Source: Symbiodinium natans
Taxonomy: Eukaryota > Sar > Dinophyceae > Suessiales > Symbiodiniaceae
Direction of reading: 5' to 3'
Length of the DNA: 64,000 nt
Assembly (NCBI GenBank): GCA_905221605.1
Contig: CAJNDS010000094.1
Coordinates: forward strand, 62,001-126,000
Made by a program: the position numbers and the translations under genes. Under the pieces are notes generated by a model, which saw only the letters and a program-made list of their open reading frames with translations, made no database searches and was not told the DNA's origin. Below, piece after piece: positions 36,148 through 48,300 of the stretch (positions are counted from its first letter, which is position 1; every line of letters begins with the position of its first letter).

Positions 36148-36464
36148 TCCTCCTCCTCCTCCTCCTCCTCCTCCTCCTCCTCCTCCTCCTCCTCCTCCTC
36201 CTCCTCCTCCTCCTCCTCCTCCTCCTCCTCCTCCTCTTCTTGTTCTTCTTCTTCTGCTTTTTCTCCTTGTTCTTATTCTTCTTATTCCTCTTATTCTTCT
36301 CATTATTCTTATTCTTCTTATTCTTCTTCTTCTTATTCTTATTCTTATTACTCTTCTTATTCTTCTTATTCTTCTTATTCTTCTTATTCTTCTTATTCTT
36401 CTTATTCTTCTTATTCTTCTTATTCTTCTTATTCTTCTTATTCTCTCTCTCTCTCTCTCTCCCC
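36148..36464. repeat. CCT array, TTCTTA-type array and CT array
   Basis: A pure CCT run (36148-36233) passes into TTC/TTA-mixed hexanucleotides (36240-36440) and a CT run (36443-36462). The region produces poly-Ser/Tyr, poly-Leu/Phe and poly-Arg/Lys/Gly frames that are not genes. On the minus strand it is a purine-rich tract. Confidence 0.95.
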
Positions 36465-36504
36465 GTATAAACACATATGTGTACGCGTTGGCAGTGGCCG
36501 CACT

Positions 36505-36985
36505 TCAATATCTGAGAGTCACACTTCCTTTCTTCTGGAAGTCCGTGCGCCGGCCTGCTCTCAACTTGCAAGAAAGTGGTGCAGAAAGAACTGCGTCAGT
36601 CGTGCTGGCATCTTTGCCCGGACCAGCTGGCATGACCAAACTCGTTCTGGCATACATGTGTGTACCATTCCCAGGCGCCACACACGGAAGCATGTTGCCG
36701 CAGCTACCAGTACGCACGGTAGCGGTTGGGGCCCACGTCTGAAGACAGGCCAAGGCCTCCTGATCTGCTTCAGCAGCCTGCAAGGAAGGAACACGGAACA
36801 CGCTAAGGAACGGCCAAGAGGCGCACAGAATTGCAATCGATATTGCAAAATTGGTGTTGCACACTGGCAGGCAGGTTGCCTTGGCCCAGAGCCTCTGCTC
36901 GGCCTCCACAAGTCGCAGGGCGCTCCTCGCATGCCGAGTGCCGAAGTCTACGGCTTCACGGAGCCTACGGCTTATCAGCATGTGC
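36505..36985 (-). CDS. Exon(s) of an unassigned gene
   Basis: The frame reads MLISRRLREAVDFGTRHARS, then ALRLVEAEQRLWAK, and further on PSLQAAEADQEALACL. Amphipathic helical character and the length of uninterrupted frame (158 codons) support an exon, possibly with an intron inside (about 36860-36780). No motif was recognised. Confidence 0.4.
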
Positions 36986-37195
36986 GAATATATTCGCCGT
37001 TTAAGTTCATGTCTTAGTTCTCCCTTACATCACCTTTTGAGCAGGGCCTGTCATCTTCTTCATCACGCGGGTCACGCGTCCTTCGGGATCTTGTTCGTCC
37101 TATGCGTGGCTGAGGCCGAGCAACTCAAGCTAGCTGCATGAAGCAAGGGGTGGCATAAAATTGCTCCGCGTCTTTTTTTGACGCATCTGCCATCT

Positions 37196-38022
37196 CAGCG
37201 TCCTATCGACGCAAGGGGACCTAAAACCAGATCCGGCCACTCATGGAGCTTTGTGGCCAAGCGTTCATCCGACTCGGCCTGATGCCGCAATCTGATTCCG
37301 TCTGGTTCCCCCTCATCTACAACTTTGTCACAACCCAAAGCGGAGAGCACCCAGATTGGCCCAATCACAAGGCTGCGAACTTGAATACATCAAGGTGTGC
37401 GGCTGCACTCCAATTGTTCTGTGCTCTCTGGCAAGCTGACACTTTGTTGACATCGCCTTTCTGAGCCCCTTGCCATCTTGTCAATTCGATGACCACCCAC
37501 CTGTCGCAAAGCGAAGGACACAACAGCAGAACTGGTCAGCATCACGACCAGAAGCCTTGAAACGCACACGCGCGATTCTCCTATCCTCCCGCTGCCTTCC
37601 GTCCAGCCTCCCTATCCCACCTACGCAATGTCCAAATGTATCCCAGTGCATGCAACCTGGCCAAAATAGCTTGAACTGAGCAAGCGGTTGGCCTGGGTTT
37701 GGACGAAGATGGACCGGGCATCTTGCTTTTTCAAAGCCTGCCAACATCTGCCAAGATGCAGCCTCTCTCTCTCGCTTTGGCGAGTAGAGCTGTAAAAGCA
37801 TGAGGTGCCATGAAGTGCCATGACGTGCCATGTGCGCTGCTCTCCGCTCTTGTCCGGGATGCCTGCAGCAAGGGCTCATGCCCTGCGAAGGGTATGACGG
37901 GATCGTCCTCATGGGCTCACAACTCGATGCGAAAGAGTGTGAGGTCGCGGAGCAAGAGGGGAGCCCTCTCACCCCCATGCAAGGTCGCCATCCTGACGAA
38001 GCCCTGTACTTCAAGAAGGAAA
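37196..38022 (-). CDS. Unassigned gene, C-terminal exons
   Basis: Minus-strand exons are as follows. About 38005-37920 follows TACAG and reads GFVRMATLHGGERAPLLLRD, then LTLFRIE. About 37880-37730 reads HEPLLQASRTRAESSAHGTS, then HAFTALLAKARERGCILADV. About 37420-37380 reads NNWSAAAHLDVFKFAAL. 37325-37196 reads DEGEPDGIRLRHQAESDERL, then LHEWPDLVLGPLASIGR and TGA. Between the first two exons the frame is interrupted only by a TGA at 37917-37919, with protein-like sequence on both sides. A 41-nt GT-AG segment could remove it. No family was recognised. Confidence 0.5.
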
Positions 38023-38035
38023 AAGCCTTCTTTGT

Positions 38036-38291
38036 TACCCTAAACCCTAAATCCTAAACCCTAAATCCTAACCCTAAATCCTAAACCCTCAACCCTCTCT
38101 AAGATCCCCCCCCCTCCCCCTTCTTTGGCTTCGTCTCCTCGGCCCAGGCGAGGAGAGCAGGGAGGCCCAGGCCTTCCAGAGCCTCTCCTCAGGGCAGAGA
38201 GCAGAGAGGGAGAAGAGGGAGAAGAGGGAGAAGAGGGTTTAGGGTTTAAGGTTTAGGGTTTAGGGTTTAGGGTTTAGGGTTTAGGGTTTAG
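38036..38291. repeat. CCCTAAA and TTTAGGG short arrays in opposite orientation
   Basis: About eight CCCTAAA/CCCTAAATCCTAA words at 38037-38096 face about eight TTTAGGG words at 38235-38290. Between them lie poly-C and a GAGAAGAGG repeat (38207-38236). Confidence 0.9.
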
Positions 38292-38660
38292 CATCCAACC
38301 AAATACGTACTGTGAAGCAACCAGGAATACTTCAAGCACTGTGAAGCCCCGGGACAAATCAAATGTAAGCCTTATGCAACCCCTAGGCTCTAAATTACAG
38401 GAGGCAACGTAAAAGATCGAGCAAAACAGCAAAACAAACATTGCTGTGAAGGCTCTGAGGCCCTGGAAAAGCGCTTTGCAGTTTGAGCAGCATTTATAAT
38501 CCGAAGCCTTGCACCCCAGGCCGCGGCTGGATGCGAAGTTTGAATTAAATCTCTCCGGCCTCTGTCCAGCCTAAAAAGGTTTCAATTCGTATTGAGCCCC
38601 TGCGCACCCACCCGACCGCGGAACCGAAGCCCTAAAGTCGCATCTCAGTCATACTTTGAA
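38292..38660. other. Interval without a gene
   Basis: No convincing exon on either strand. Confidence 0.3.
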
Positions 38661-38679
38661 CTGAATGTCCGCCATATTC

Positions 38680-39920
38680 ATGCGCAGTCGGCAACACCAC
38701 TTTCTGAGCATTGGTTGGAGATGATGATACAAGCCCTCTCGCGCGGTTTGTGTCGGTGTGCACATCCGAATGTGAAAGCTTGCTTCACATGCTTCAATGC
38801 TTTCTTGAGGCCGGCACCAGGCGGGGCAGGGCAAGCCAAGCACATTCCTGAAGCAGGCCGCCTGCCAAAAACTGCCAGGAAGCTGTGAGTTGCATATGTC
38901 ATAGCATCCTGACTCCCCAAAGACGCAGAAAATCCGCAAACATGCCTTCTTCGGCTAGATTGCTTTGGATCTTTGGATTTTAATCGGGGGAAGGGGGAGA
39001 AGGCGGTATTCCAGTCCAAAACATCTCAAAATCATAACTCCCACCCCACACCCTCCTCGACTCGAGATTTCGTGGGTTGATCTCCTTATTACGAAATATT
39101 GCGAACGAGGCCCAGAGGAGGATCTTTGAGAGGAAATCACCCTTTTGCATGACACCGAACTAGATTTGGTTACAAACCAGGTCGAAAGGAGGAAAAAAAA
39201 CTCCATGTGTGGCCCTGCTTGCATAAACGAGGCCCCGAACAGGATTCGCAGAAACAACCAGTCGACATCCGAGAGTGCTGTGAACAAACATCTTTCATTT
39301 CACCTGAGAAAATGGCCTACGTTCCTTTGTCAGGATACAAGTACACACAAAACCCAGCACAAGCTCTGTGGGATCCTTGCTTTGCTCATAGATGCATGGC
39401 ACAGAACCGAAATCAACACCAATTTGGTTGGTGAAGTGTTGTGAGCATACATGTGTACACTTTGTTTACATTGTATTCCAGTACATGATGTTATAATATA
39501 TGTGTTCAAAAAACTGCGGTCAATGCACCCATGTTCCCGAAGCTGCTGGCATAGCTCCACTGCACGCGCCCCGCCTGAGATCTGCAAGAGCATGCTGGAC
39601 AGATGATCTACAAGCGATCTACATGTCATGACCCGTGCGCTGAGTGAGGCACCCCAGCTTTTGCCATAAACGAAGAGAGGAGCAGGGCCTGCTGGGCCAA
39701 GCTCAAGTCCCCGCCAAAGTCTCCATGCGACATCAGCTCGACCCTTGCAGGCTCAATTCTGCTGGGCCTGTTGCCTGCTGCGTCCACTCAGCAACTGCCT
39801 ACAGCTCAGGAATTAGGCCATGCGTACTCTCTGAGAGGATTACAAGCTGGCCTCTAAAGCAGCAACTGCATCTGCAGAGCTGCCTCGTCCGAAGGAAACT
39901 TCTTCTAATGGTGTGCATTT
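38680..39920 (-). CDS. Possible multi-exon unassigned gene
   Basis: Minus-strand pieces are: about 39905-39850 (SFGRGSSADAVAALEAS, followed by a GTAATC donor-like site); about 39780-39720 (AVAEWTQQATGPAELSLQG); 39610-39510 (VDHLSSMLLQISGGARAVEL and CQQLREHGCIDRSF); 39425-39310 (VDFGSVPCIYEQSKDPTELV); and 38960-38740 (GAGLKKALKHVKQAFTFG). All have protein-like composition, but frames and boundaries are unresolved and no domain was recognised. Confidence 0.35.
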
Positions 39921-40299
39921 CGTATGTTTTCTTTACTTGCGACGAACACGGTGTCAATCGTGATTCAGCAGAGCACACCCCTTGGGAACAACGAGGACTA
40001 AGTGAATGAGTCAAGCCCAAAAGCCAGCGAATTCTACATCAAGAAAAGCCACATGCGAGTCAGTGTATTCCCGGACGCTTTGATTGTTACAAAAACTTGA
40101 GCGCAGAGCTCGTGAAAGCTAGCAGGGCAGCATCAGGTCAGGCCACAACACGGTTCAGGAGACGAAGTTGGGACGTTGGAGAGCCCACAGCACCGAAAAC
40201 GAAGCCATCCTTGCACCTACGAGAGAGACCTAAAGAAGGCAGGGGGACACAAAGGGCCATGTTTCTCATCTTTTCCGACAAGATCAAAACCAGGGCGGG

Positions 40300-40356
40300 G
40301 AGGGGGTGGGGGCCCGGGGCTGGGGGGGCGGGGCGGGGGGCGGGGGGCGGCGCTGC
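40300..40356. repeat. G-rich low-complexity tract
   Basis: GGGGCGGGG-type sequence with multiple G runs on the plus strand, translating as Gly- or Pro-rich frames. Potential G-quadruplex. Confidence 0.7.
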
Positions 40357-40785
40357 CGAAATCTGGAAACTTCGTCGATTGTTCGACCATAATTTGCGAA
40401 AGATCTATTGATGATAGCCGGTTCGGAAACACCGCGCAGATGCAATTGAGATCTTTGTTTTTCAGATAGTCAAAAAACAATCGGACAGGCAGATCCAAGT
40501 ACCTCTACCATGGAAGTGGAGAACGGAATGCTGTTCTGCAGGCCCCCACTTGCTTTGATGGCCGAAACTACTCAAACCGCCATCGGAAGGGAATGACACT
40601 GTACATCACTGTACACAGCCCTCATGATCCGATGCAGGGTGCCTGCCTGTGGCTGGAGCTGTTCGCTCACCTGGGGAAGCTACGAGCCACCACATCTTCA
40701 ACGGTCAGAACTGTTTGGTTGACACATGACTGAACCGGTATTGAAGCTTCTGGTTTAAGCCTGAAGCGTCCCTGCGATCATGTTG

Positions 40786-41269
40786 TCAAACCCTTAGCAG
40801 GGTTGTAAGGTTTTGTTTTAGCCCGGGCTCGAGACGAGAAGGCCCTGCCCCGATGACAGGCCAGGCTGTCCCTCCCTCTGAATTCCACAGGATCTGGTTC
40901 GCATGGTTCGCAGTGGACGGCGGGAGCACTGCATCGCGATGCCTCCCCATCGTGATTGTCGGCACGACCACGATGCAGCAAGGCCCTAGAGTGCCTTCTT
41001 CCCCGACCTGACCACCATGCACGACATCCTCCGCGAAAATGTCTCGGGGACGGCAAGCTGGAAGGCACCCAGCCAGCAAAACACAAGCAACGCCGTCGGG
41101 CCGCACTCCGGGTCTCGCTTTCGCGTTCGGTGTCCCGATGCAGCCCGCACCGCGTGGGCTTCTTGTGCAAGGAATACTCGATGGATGCGGTCCCCTGCGG
41201 CTGGGCGCCCGCCTCCAAGAGATCCTGCGAAAGCGCTGATGTGGTCGCGGCACAAAAGAGATGCAGCAA
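40786..41269 (-). CDS. Ambiguous GC-rich open frames, possible exon
   Basis: Three frames are open together on the minus strand and one on the plus strand, typical of GC-rich sequence. The most protein-like is the frame that reads AGDRIHRVFLAQEAHAVRAA, then ALLVFCWLGAFQLAVPETFS. No domain was recognised and it may not be coding. The neighbouring stretch 41470-41540 is poly-C/CCA-rich. Confidence 0.25.
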
Positions 41270-41639
41270 GGAAGACTGTGCTTTTCAACTGGCTACCGCA
41301 ACGTGGCGAAGTGAGAGGCCTATTTGAGCCGCACGGGATCACTGGAGCAACCTCTTTGGTTCGCCAGTCCGCACGGGAGGGGAAGCACGGATGCGTAGAC
41401 AGCCCGGCGCGACGAGCGCCACAACAGGAGTGCTCGTCGGTTCCAAAATCGCAAGCATGTTTTCCCCGCCACCCCTCGCCCCCTCCCCCCCACCCCCCAC
41501 CCCCCCACCCACTCCACCCACTCCACCCCCCGCCCCCCTCCATCGGCAACTTGCAAAACCCAAAACCCCGAGAACCCGTGAGCTGAATCCGGCCTGGAAC
41601 CCAAAGTTACCTGAAGGGCTAGTTCCTATACACAACCTT

Positions 41640-42357
41640 TAACCCTAAACCCGGGGCCGCGGGGGGGACAAGACAGGATGATTGCTGGATGTGGCTCTGG
41701 AAGCGGCCCAAAGCCTTCGCACTGAGGTCTCTGCATGAGTGGAGATTGGGTAGCACTGCAGCCACCTTCCGTCGGCGGAGGCCCTGGAACCAGACTACAC
41801 AGGCGGTTTCAGGGCAATTCACAAAGCTGCGATGCCACAAGTGGAAAGCCGAATGGTATTTGCAGCACGCGCCGTACCTCCATGAGAAAGCTCCACTCCC
41901 AAACCTGGACCATGACTGCATGCACTGAATCGATCCGTATTACAACAAAAGCCAAGGTGAGCACAATCTCTGATTGGGTAGACATTCCATGAACCAGAAG
42001 CACGATCCCCGTGACTTTCTCGCCAGGTGGAACGGAGAGTTTCGCCTTGGAAGGATCTCACTCGCCTTGCTACTTGGCAGACCTGGCACGCCGTGTACCT
42101 TGTTCCAGCCTCGATCTTGCCAAGCGGGGTGTCCACATGTAATGTTTCCACCTGCCATGTTGCAGTATGTTGCAGCTGACATTTTTCGCTTGACGGTCAT
42201 CTCGGCAGATGGAACAGCTCGGACTTCAAGTCAGCAAGAAACTTGTCATCAAGCTGGTGTAAATCGATATCCTACGGCCTACGGTCCTGACTACTGAGTG
42301 AAACATCTGGAAAAGCACCCTTGGTGCAACATGGTGCAACAAAAGCAGTGGAACTGC
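41640..42357. other. 3' flank of the MMPL gene
   Basis: It lies immediately downstream of the MMPL stop in transcription sense. A CCCTAAA remnant occurs at 41641-41652. No exon was recognised. Confidence 0.3.
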
Positions 42358-45300
42358 TCAGTCAGAGTCGGCACTTTCGATGCTAGCAGTGCTCGCCATG
42401 CGCAACTTGGCCCGTGCACCATCTCCATCTCCCTGCTCCAGCCACTCATACTGCGGCTCCGGCATTTCCCTGCAGTGAGCAATGTGGGCATCATGCAAAT
42501 CTCATGAACTCTTTCTTTCAACAGTGATCCCCACCTCGGCCAATAGTTAAGCCAAGGCGACATCGAGAGCATCGCAGGAACACAAAGCGTACGTACCAAG
42601 AAGGTGTCCTTCCACAGACATCACTGAGCATATCACAAGTACATAGCATTGAGGAGCGGCCAAAAAGCTACCACGGATCAATTCACTTGAGCACATGCTG
42701 CCAAGTCTCAACCACGATGCTGAACACAAACACGAAACCCTGTTGGTTCATCATCGGCAGCTCCTTGCTACGAGCTCCACTTCGGGGCGATTACAGCACT
42801 AGCAGATCTTACCTCTGCTTCACTCGTCCCGTGGCCAAAGACATGAGGCTGGCTAAGATGGCTAAGGCGCATCAACATTGAAGCTTGAGACAAAAAAGCG
42901 GCTTGGTGCAGCTTTGCAAAACGAATCTTTCATGCCATCCCAGGGTCAGACGTCAGAACCAGGGCCAAGAAAGTCAGACCCAGAATCAGGCCAGCTGCCG
43001 AAATGGTGCCGCCAGTCGCGGACAAGCCGAGTTGAATGGACTCTCGATCTCCAAAGCCCTAGCATTGCATGTTGGGCACTCTCACTCTTTCACAGCTCTC
43101 TTCACGCGCTCACGTGACAATGGCTCAACGCGATCCTCACTTCGGAACTCAAAGACGCGCTCGAACAAAAAGAAGTCGTAATCAAGAGCCAGGCCAATGA
43201 GAAACGTCAGACTGAAGACCGGCACAGTCCAATCCTCAGTTTCACAGCGATCTTGCTGCGAGATATATATATAGAGAGAGAGAGAGACAGAGAGACAGAG
43301 AGACAGAGAGACAGAGAGACAGAGAGACAGAGAGACAGAGAGACAGAGAGACAGAGAGACAGAGAGACAGAGAGACAGAGAGACAGAGAGACAGAGAGAC
43401 AGACAGAGAGACAGAGAGACAGAGAGAGAGACAGAGAGACAGAGAGACAGAGAGACAGAGAGACAGAGAGACAGAGAGACAGAGAGACAGAGAGACAGAG
43501 ACAGAGAGACAGAGAGACAGAGAGACAGAGAGACAGAGAGACAGAGAGACAGAGAGACAGAGAGACAGAGAGACAGAGAGACAGAGAGACAGAGAGACAG
43601 AGAGAGAGACAGAGAGACAGAGAGACACAGAGAGACAGAGAGACACACACACACATGCGCGCGCAAAAAGATATATAGATATATAGATATATAGATATAT
43701 CGATATATAAATCAATAGATATAGATATATATTTATATATGTATATATATATAGATATAGAGATATAGAGATATAGAGATATGGAGATATAGAGATATAG
43801 AGATATATAGATATATAGATATATAAATATATAGATATATAGATATATAGGCTTACAGATATATAGATATATAGATATATAGATATATAGATATATAGAT
43901 ATATAGATATATAGATATATAGATATATAGATATATAGATATATAGATATATGGGCTTGCAGATATATAGATATATAGATATATAGATATATAGATATAT
44001 AGATATATAGATATATAGATATATAGATATATAGATATATAGATATCAACTCTCGAGGGCTATGCCATGTTGGCTACCAAAGTAAGTTTGACAGTGCTGC
44101 TTGACAGTTCCTTGCCAGTTGCTTAGCTGTCTCTTCACAGTCTCTTGACAGTCTGTTGACAGCCACTACAGTGACTTGACAGTCTCTAGTCGTTGTCTGT
44201 AGACTCAGCTTGTAGACTCGTTCACTTTACAGCTACTCTGCATATAGTCTACAATCACATTGCATTTACTCCACAATCACTTCACTGCATTCCTGTATCT
44301 TGCACTACTGTGTACTTCATTCCTGTATCTTGCACTACTGTAGCTTGCATTCCCGGTATGTCGATATTCTGAAAAGCATAGAGGCTGATTTTGACTTTTT
44401 GCACTCTCACAAGGCTGGATGTGGTTTTTTCAAAGCACGCAAAGCTGTAAACCATTTTCAAAAGTAGCATTTGACTTGTAAAGGTCTGCAGAATCGACAA
44501 GTGGCCAAAAATCATATCTTGGCCTGCCTCTCGAGCTGTAAACCATTTTCAAAAGTAGCATTTGACTGGTAAAGCTCTTCAGATTCGGCATGTGGCCAAA
44601 AAATCATATCTTGGCCTGCCTCTGGAGCTGTAAACCATTTTCAAAAGTAGCATTTGCCTGGTAAAGGTCTGCAGAAGCGGCATGTGGCCAAAAATCATAT
44701 CTTGGCCTGTAAACCATTTTCAAAAGTAGCATTTGACTGGTAAAGCTCTTCAGAATCGGCATGTGGCCAAAAATCATATCTTGGCCTGCCTCTGGAGCTG
44801 TAAACCATTTTCAAAAGTAGCATTTGGCCGGTAAAGCTCTTCAGAATCGGCATGTGGCCAAAAATCATATCTTGGCCTGTAAACCATTTTCAAAAGTAGC
44901 ATTTGACTGGTAAAGCTCTTCAGAATCGACACGTGGCCAAAAATCATATCTTGGCCTGCCTCTGGAGCTGTAAACCATTTTCAAAAGTAGCGTTTGACTG
45001 TTTGACTGGTAAAGCTCGTCAGAATCGGCATGTGGCCAAGGGGGCTCTTCAGGCTTTGGCCTCCGCAGCTGGCGTCTCAGCTAACTCTGCTTCCGGCGCT
45101 TCGGCGGCGGGCTCTTCAAGCCTGGCCTCGGCGGCTGGCGCCTCAGCAGCCTCCGCAACAGTGTTTCTGCAGTGATCCCAGTTTAGGACGGTTTAGAGGC
45201 ACTGTTTAGGAGGGGGGGGTTTCTCACGCAGCTCTTTAGTTTACAAACCAACGAGTCATGTGTCCGAGAGTCAATGCAGCTTCAGGGAGGATTCAATTGC

Positions 45301-48300
45301 GCTTAAGGTGTCTATTGTTCTAGACATACGCCCGTAGTGGCTTAACTCGAATTGCATATTGCTCTAGTATACCGTATATTGCACTTCTGCACGCTGTAAT
45401 AATCAATGCAATAGGGTTTATGCTACGAACGTGCCATAGGCGACCTTGAGGTCCTGAACTGGCCCAAGGTCCAGCGTGTAAAGCTCAGTTCTGAGGGTCT
45501 GGGTTTTGGTTTAGGGCTTAGGGCTTAATGAAGGTTTAGGGGGGTTAGTGTTGTGTTTCCTTCCTTCTCACGTCTTCTCAACCTTCAAAAACATCTAATC
45601 TGACCCTGCAGCTTGCGCCCAGAACCCTGAACTACAAGTGTGTTGACAGCTTTTCAACAAACGGTCTGAAAAATGTTCTCCATCCTCATCTCAGGCCGAA
45701 AGCGTCAACCCTAAATCCAAACCCAACTAGAGCAAGCCACGCAAAGGCTGCGCCGGGCTTTTCAAGCTAGTCACATGACTGTGCTGTGAACACCCAGCCT
45801 TGGTCCATCCTGGATGGTACCAACAGCTCACTTTCGTGGCTTCTTCCCCTTCAATGTCTTTTCTGCATTTCTATGAAAAAATATTGCGGTGTATGGCAGG
45901 ATACTTTAGGGTTTAGAGTCAAGGGTTTCGGGCGGTCTATCCATTGCTTGCTACAATCGAGTGTTTTGGGCTATAGACTTATGATTCGGAGGCCAGGCGG
46001 CATTCGTGGCCGACTAGCAACCCTCAGCAAGTCCTGTGGCCTATGAATCTCCAAGCCCTTCATGCCCAAAGGCCGCAAACTGCTGACAACACAACTCAGC
46101 AGAGAAGTCTCTCGGATCGAGGTTGCTCAGCAGAGAAATCTCTCGGATCAAGGTCGCTCAGCAAAGAAGTCTCTCGGATCGAGGTTGCTCAGCAGAGAAG
46201 TCTCTCGGATCGAGGTTGCTCAGCAGAGAAGTCTCTCGGATCGAGGTTGCTCAGCAGAGAAGTCTCTCGGATCAAGGTCGCTCAGCAGAGAAGTCTCTCG
46301 GATCGAGGTTGCTCAGCAGAGAAGTCTCTCGGATCAAGGTCGCTCAGCAAAGAAGTCTCTCGGATCGAGGTTGCTCAGCAGAGAAGTCTCTCGGATCGAG
46401 GTTGCTCAGCAGAGAAGTCTCTCGGATCGAGGTTGCTCAGCAGAGAAGTCTCTCGGATCGCGGTTGCTCAGCAGAGAAGTCTCTCGGATCGAGGTTGCTC
46501 AGCAGCTTCTCTCGGATCAAGGTCGCTCAGCAGAGAAGTCTCTCGGATCGAGGTTGCTCAGCAGAGAAGTCTCTCGGATCAAGGTCGCTCAGCCGAGAAG
46601 TCTCCCGGATCGAGGTTGCTCAGCGGAGAAATCTCTCGGAGCAAGGTCGCTCGGCATAGCTCTCTCTCTGATCGAGGTCGCTCAGCACAGAAGTCTCTCG
46701 GATCGAGGTTGCTCAGCAGAGAAGTCACTCGGATCGAGGCACCCACTCCAAAAACCTTCAAAGAATAACCTTACCCCGATGCCGCCCAGAGGTAGCTTGG
46801 ACCCCCTGCCTCGTCGCAAAGGTAGCCCGACTCCTGACAAAAGAGCTAGGGCTAGGATTTTGGATCGACCCACAAACTTCCCCCAGGGGGGGGGGGGTTC
46901 TCAGAAACATTTATGGGTGATGCAAAGGTTCGGTACAGAAAAAACGAGTATTCAAACGCAGTTTCAGGGAGGTTTCAATTGGGCTAGTCGTTGTGCAAAG
47001 AACGGAAAGGCGACAAGAGTGTGAGGAGCGAGGTAAATGCAAAGGGAGATGAGCAAGGGTAGCAACGCAGAAAAAACATTGAAAGGGATGCCCAATGACC
47101 GCAAACTGCAACCAAACTGCTAACAACCAAACTGCCAACACCTGGAGGACCAACAGCCGAGTGATGTTGCGAGCCTCGCGCCGTCGCCGGCGTGCCAGCA
47201 CATCTTGGAGATCCAGGTTCTGGAACTTCCGTCTAGGCCTTGGACAGCTTATGGAAGAGCCCGAGGTGTTGAAATCAGATAGGGGGCATACTGGGTACCC
47301 CAGAAAAGTTCCTCAGAAAATATGGGAGATGGAAGGGAACGTTAAAAGAACAACGCATAAAACCACAAAAATAAAGAGCCCAGAAATTTAGAAATGTACT
47401 TTCGGAGGCCACGCCTACCCTAAACCCCCCCTGAACCCCCCCTTTGGTGCTTTCACGCACTTTGCTGAGGCCGTAGCGACAAGGAGCAACGCCCCATAGC
47501 AGAGCTGTCCAGCAATCTAAAGCAGGGCTGCTTGAAAGTTCTCAAGTCTGCAGCATCAAATCCCTGTGAGTTTGGTGTGCAGAGAGGCAAGAATGCAAGA
47601 GTTTTGGGCATGGTCTTCGCAGGTTGAACAAAACTTTTGGTCAATCGTGGCCTTTCTGACATTTTGGCTGCATGCAAGGGTTCTGGCACAAAAGTTTCCA
47701 ATTACTCTTCCACTGGAGGTCAATTTGCTTGCTGAGCTCAGTGGCAATGCTTCAGAACATTCTCATGCTATGACTTTTCGGCTCAAATTGCTTTGCAAAC
47801 TGTGCAGTCGTGACTTCTTGCGGCACGATGTAAACCATTTTCAAAAGTAGCATTTGACTGGTAAGGGTCTGCAGAATCGGCATGTGACTGGTAAAGGTCT
47901 TCAGAAACGACATGTGGCCAAAAATCATATCTTGGCCTGCCTCTGGAGCTTTAAACCATTTTCAAAGTAGCATTTGGCTGGTAAAGGTCTGCAGAATCGG
48001 CATGTGGCCAAAAATCATATCTTGGCCTGCCTCTCGAGCTGTAAACCATTTTTCAAAAGTCGCATTTGGCTGGTAAAGGTCTGCAGAATCGGCATGTGGC
48101 CAAAAATCATATCTTGGCCTGCCTCTGAAGCTGAAAACCATTTTCAAAAGTAGCATTTGGCTGGTAAAGGTCTGCAGAATCGGCATGTGGCCAAAAATCA
48201 TATCTTGGCCTGCCTCTGGAGCTGTAAACCATTTTCAAAAGTAGCATTTGCCTGGTAAAGGTCTGCAGAATCGGCATGTGGCCAAAACTCATATCTTGGC

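Noticed and set aside
36066-36571. Arg/Lys-, Leu/Phe- and Gly-rich open frames
   Set aside because: Translations of the CCT and TTC/TTA microsatellites.
41017-41586. A 189-codon plus-strand open frame
   Set aside because: GC-rich interval with most frames open on both strands; the frame ends in a Pro/His-rich translation of poly-C repeats.
43082-44049. Open frames of up to 280 codons rich in Ser/Leu/Cys or Ile/Tyr
   Set aside because: Products of the two 8-bp-unit arrays. Only the part near 43234-43140 is a true exon (MMPL).
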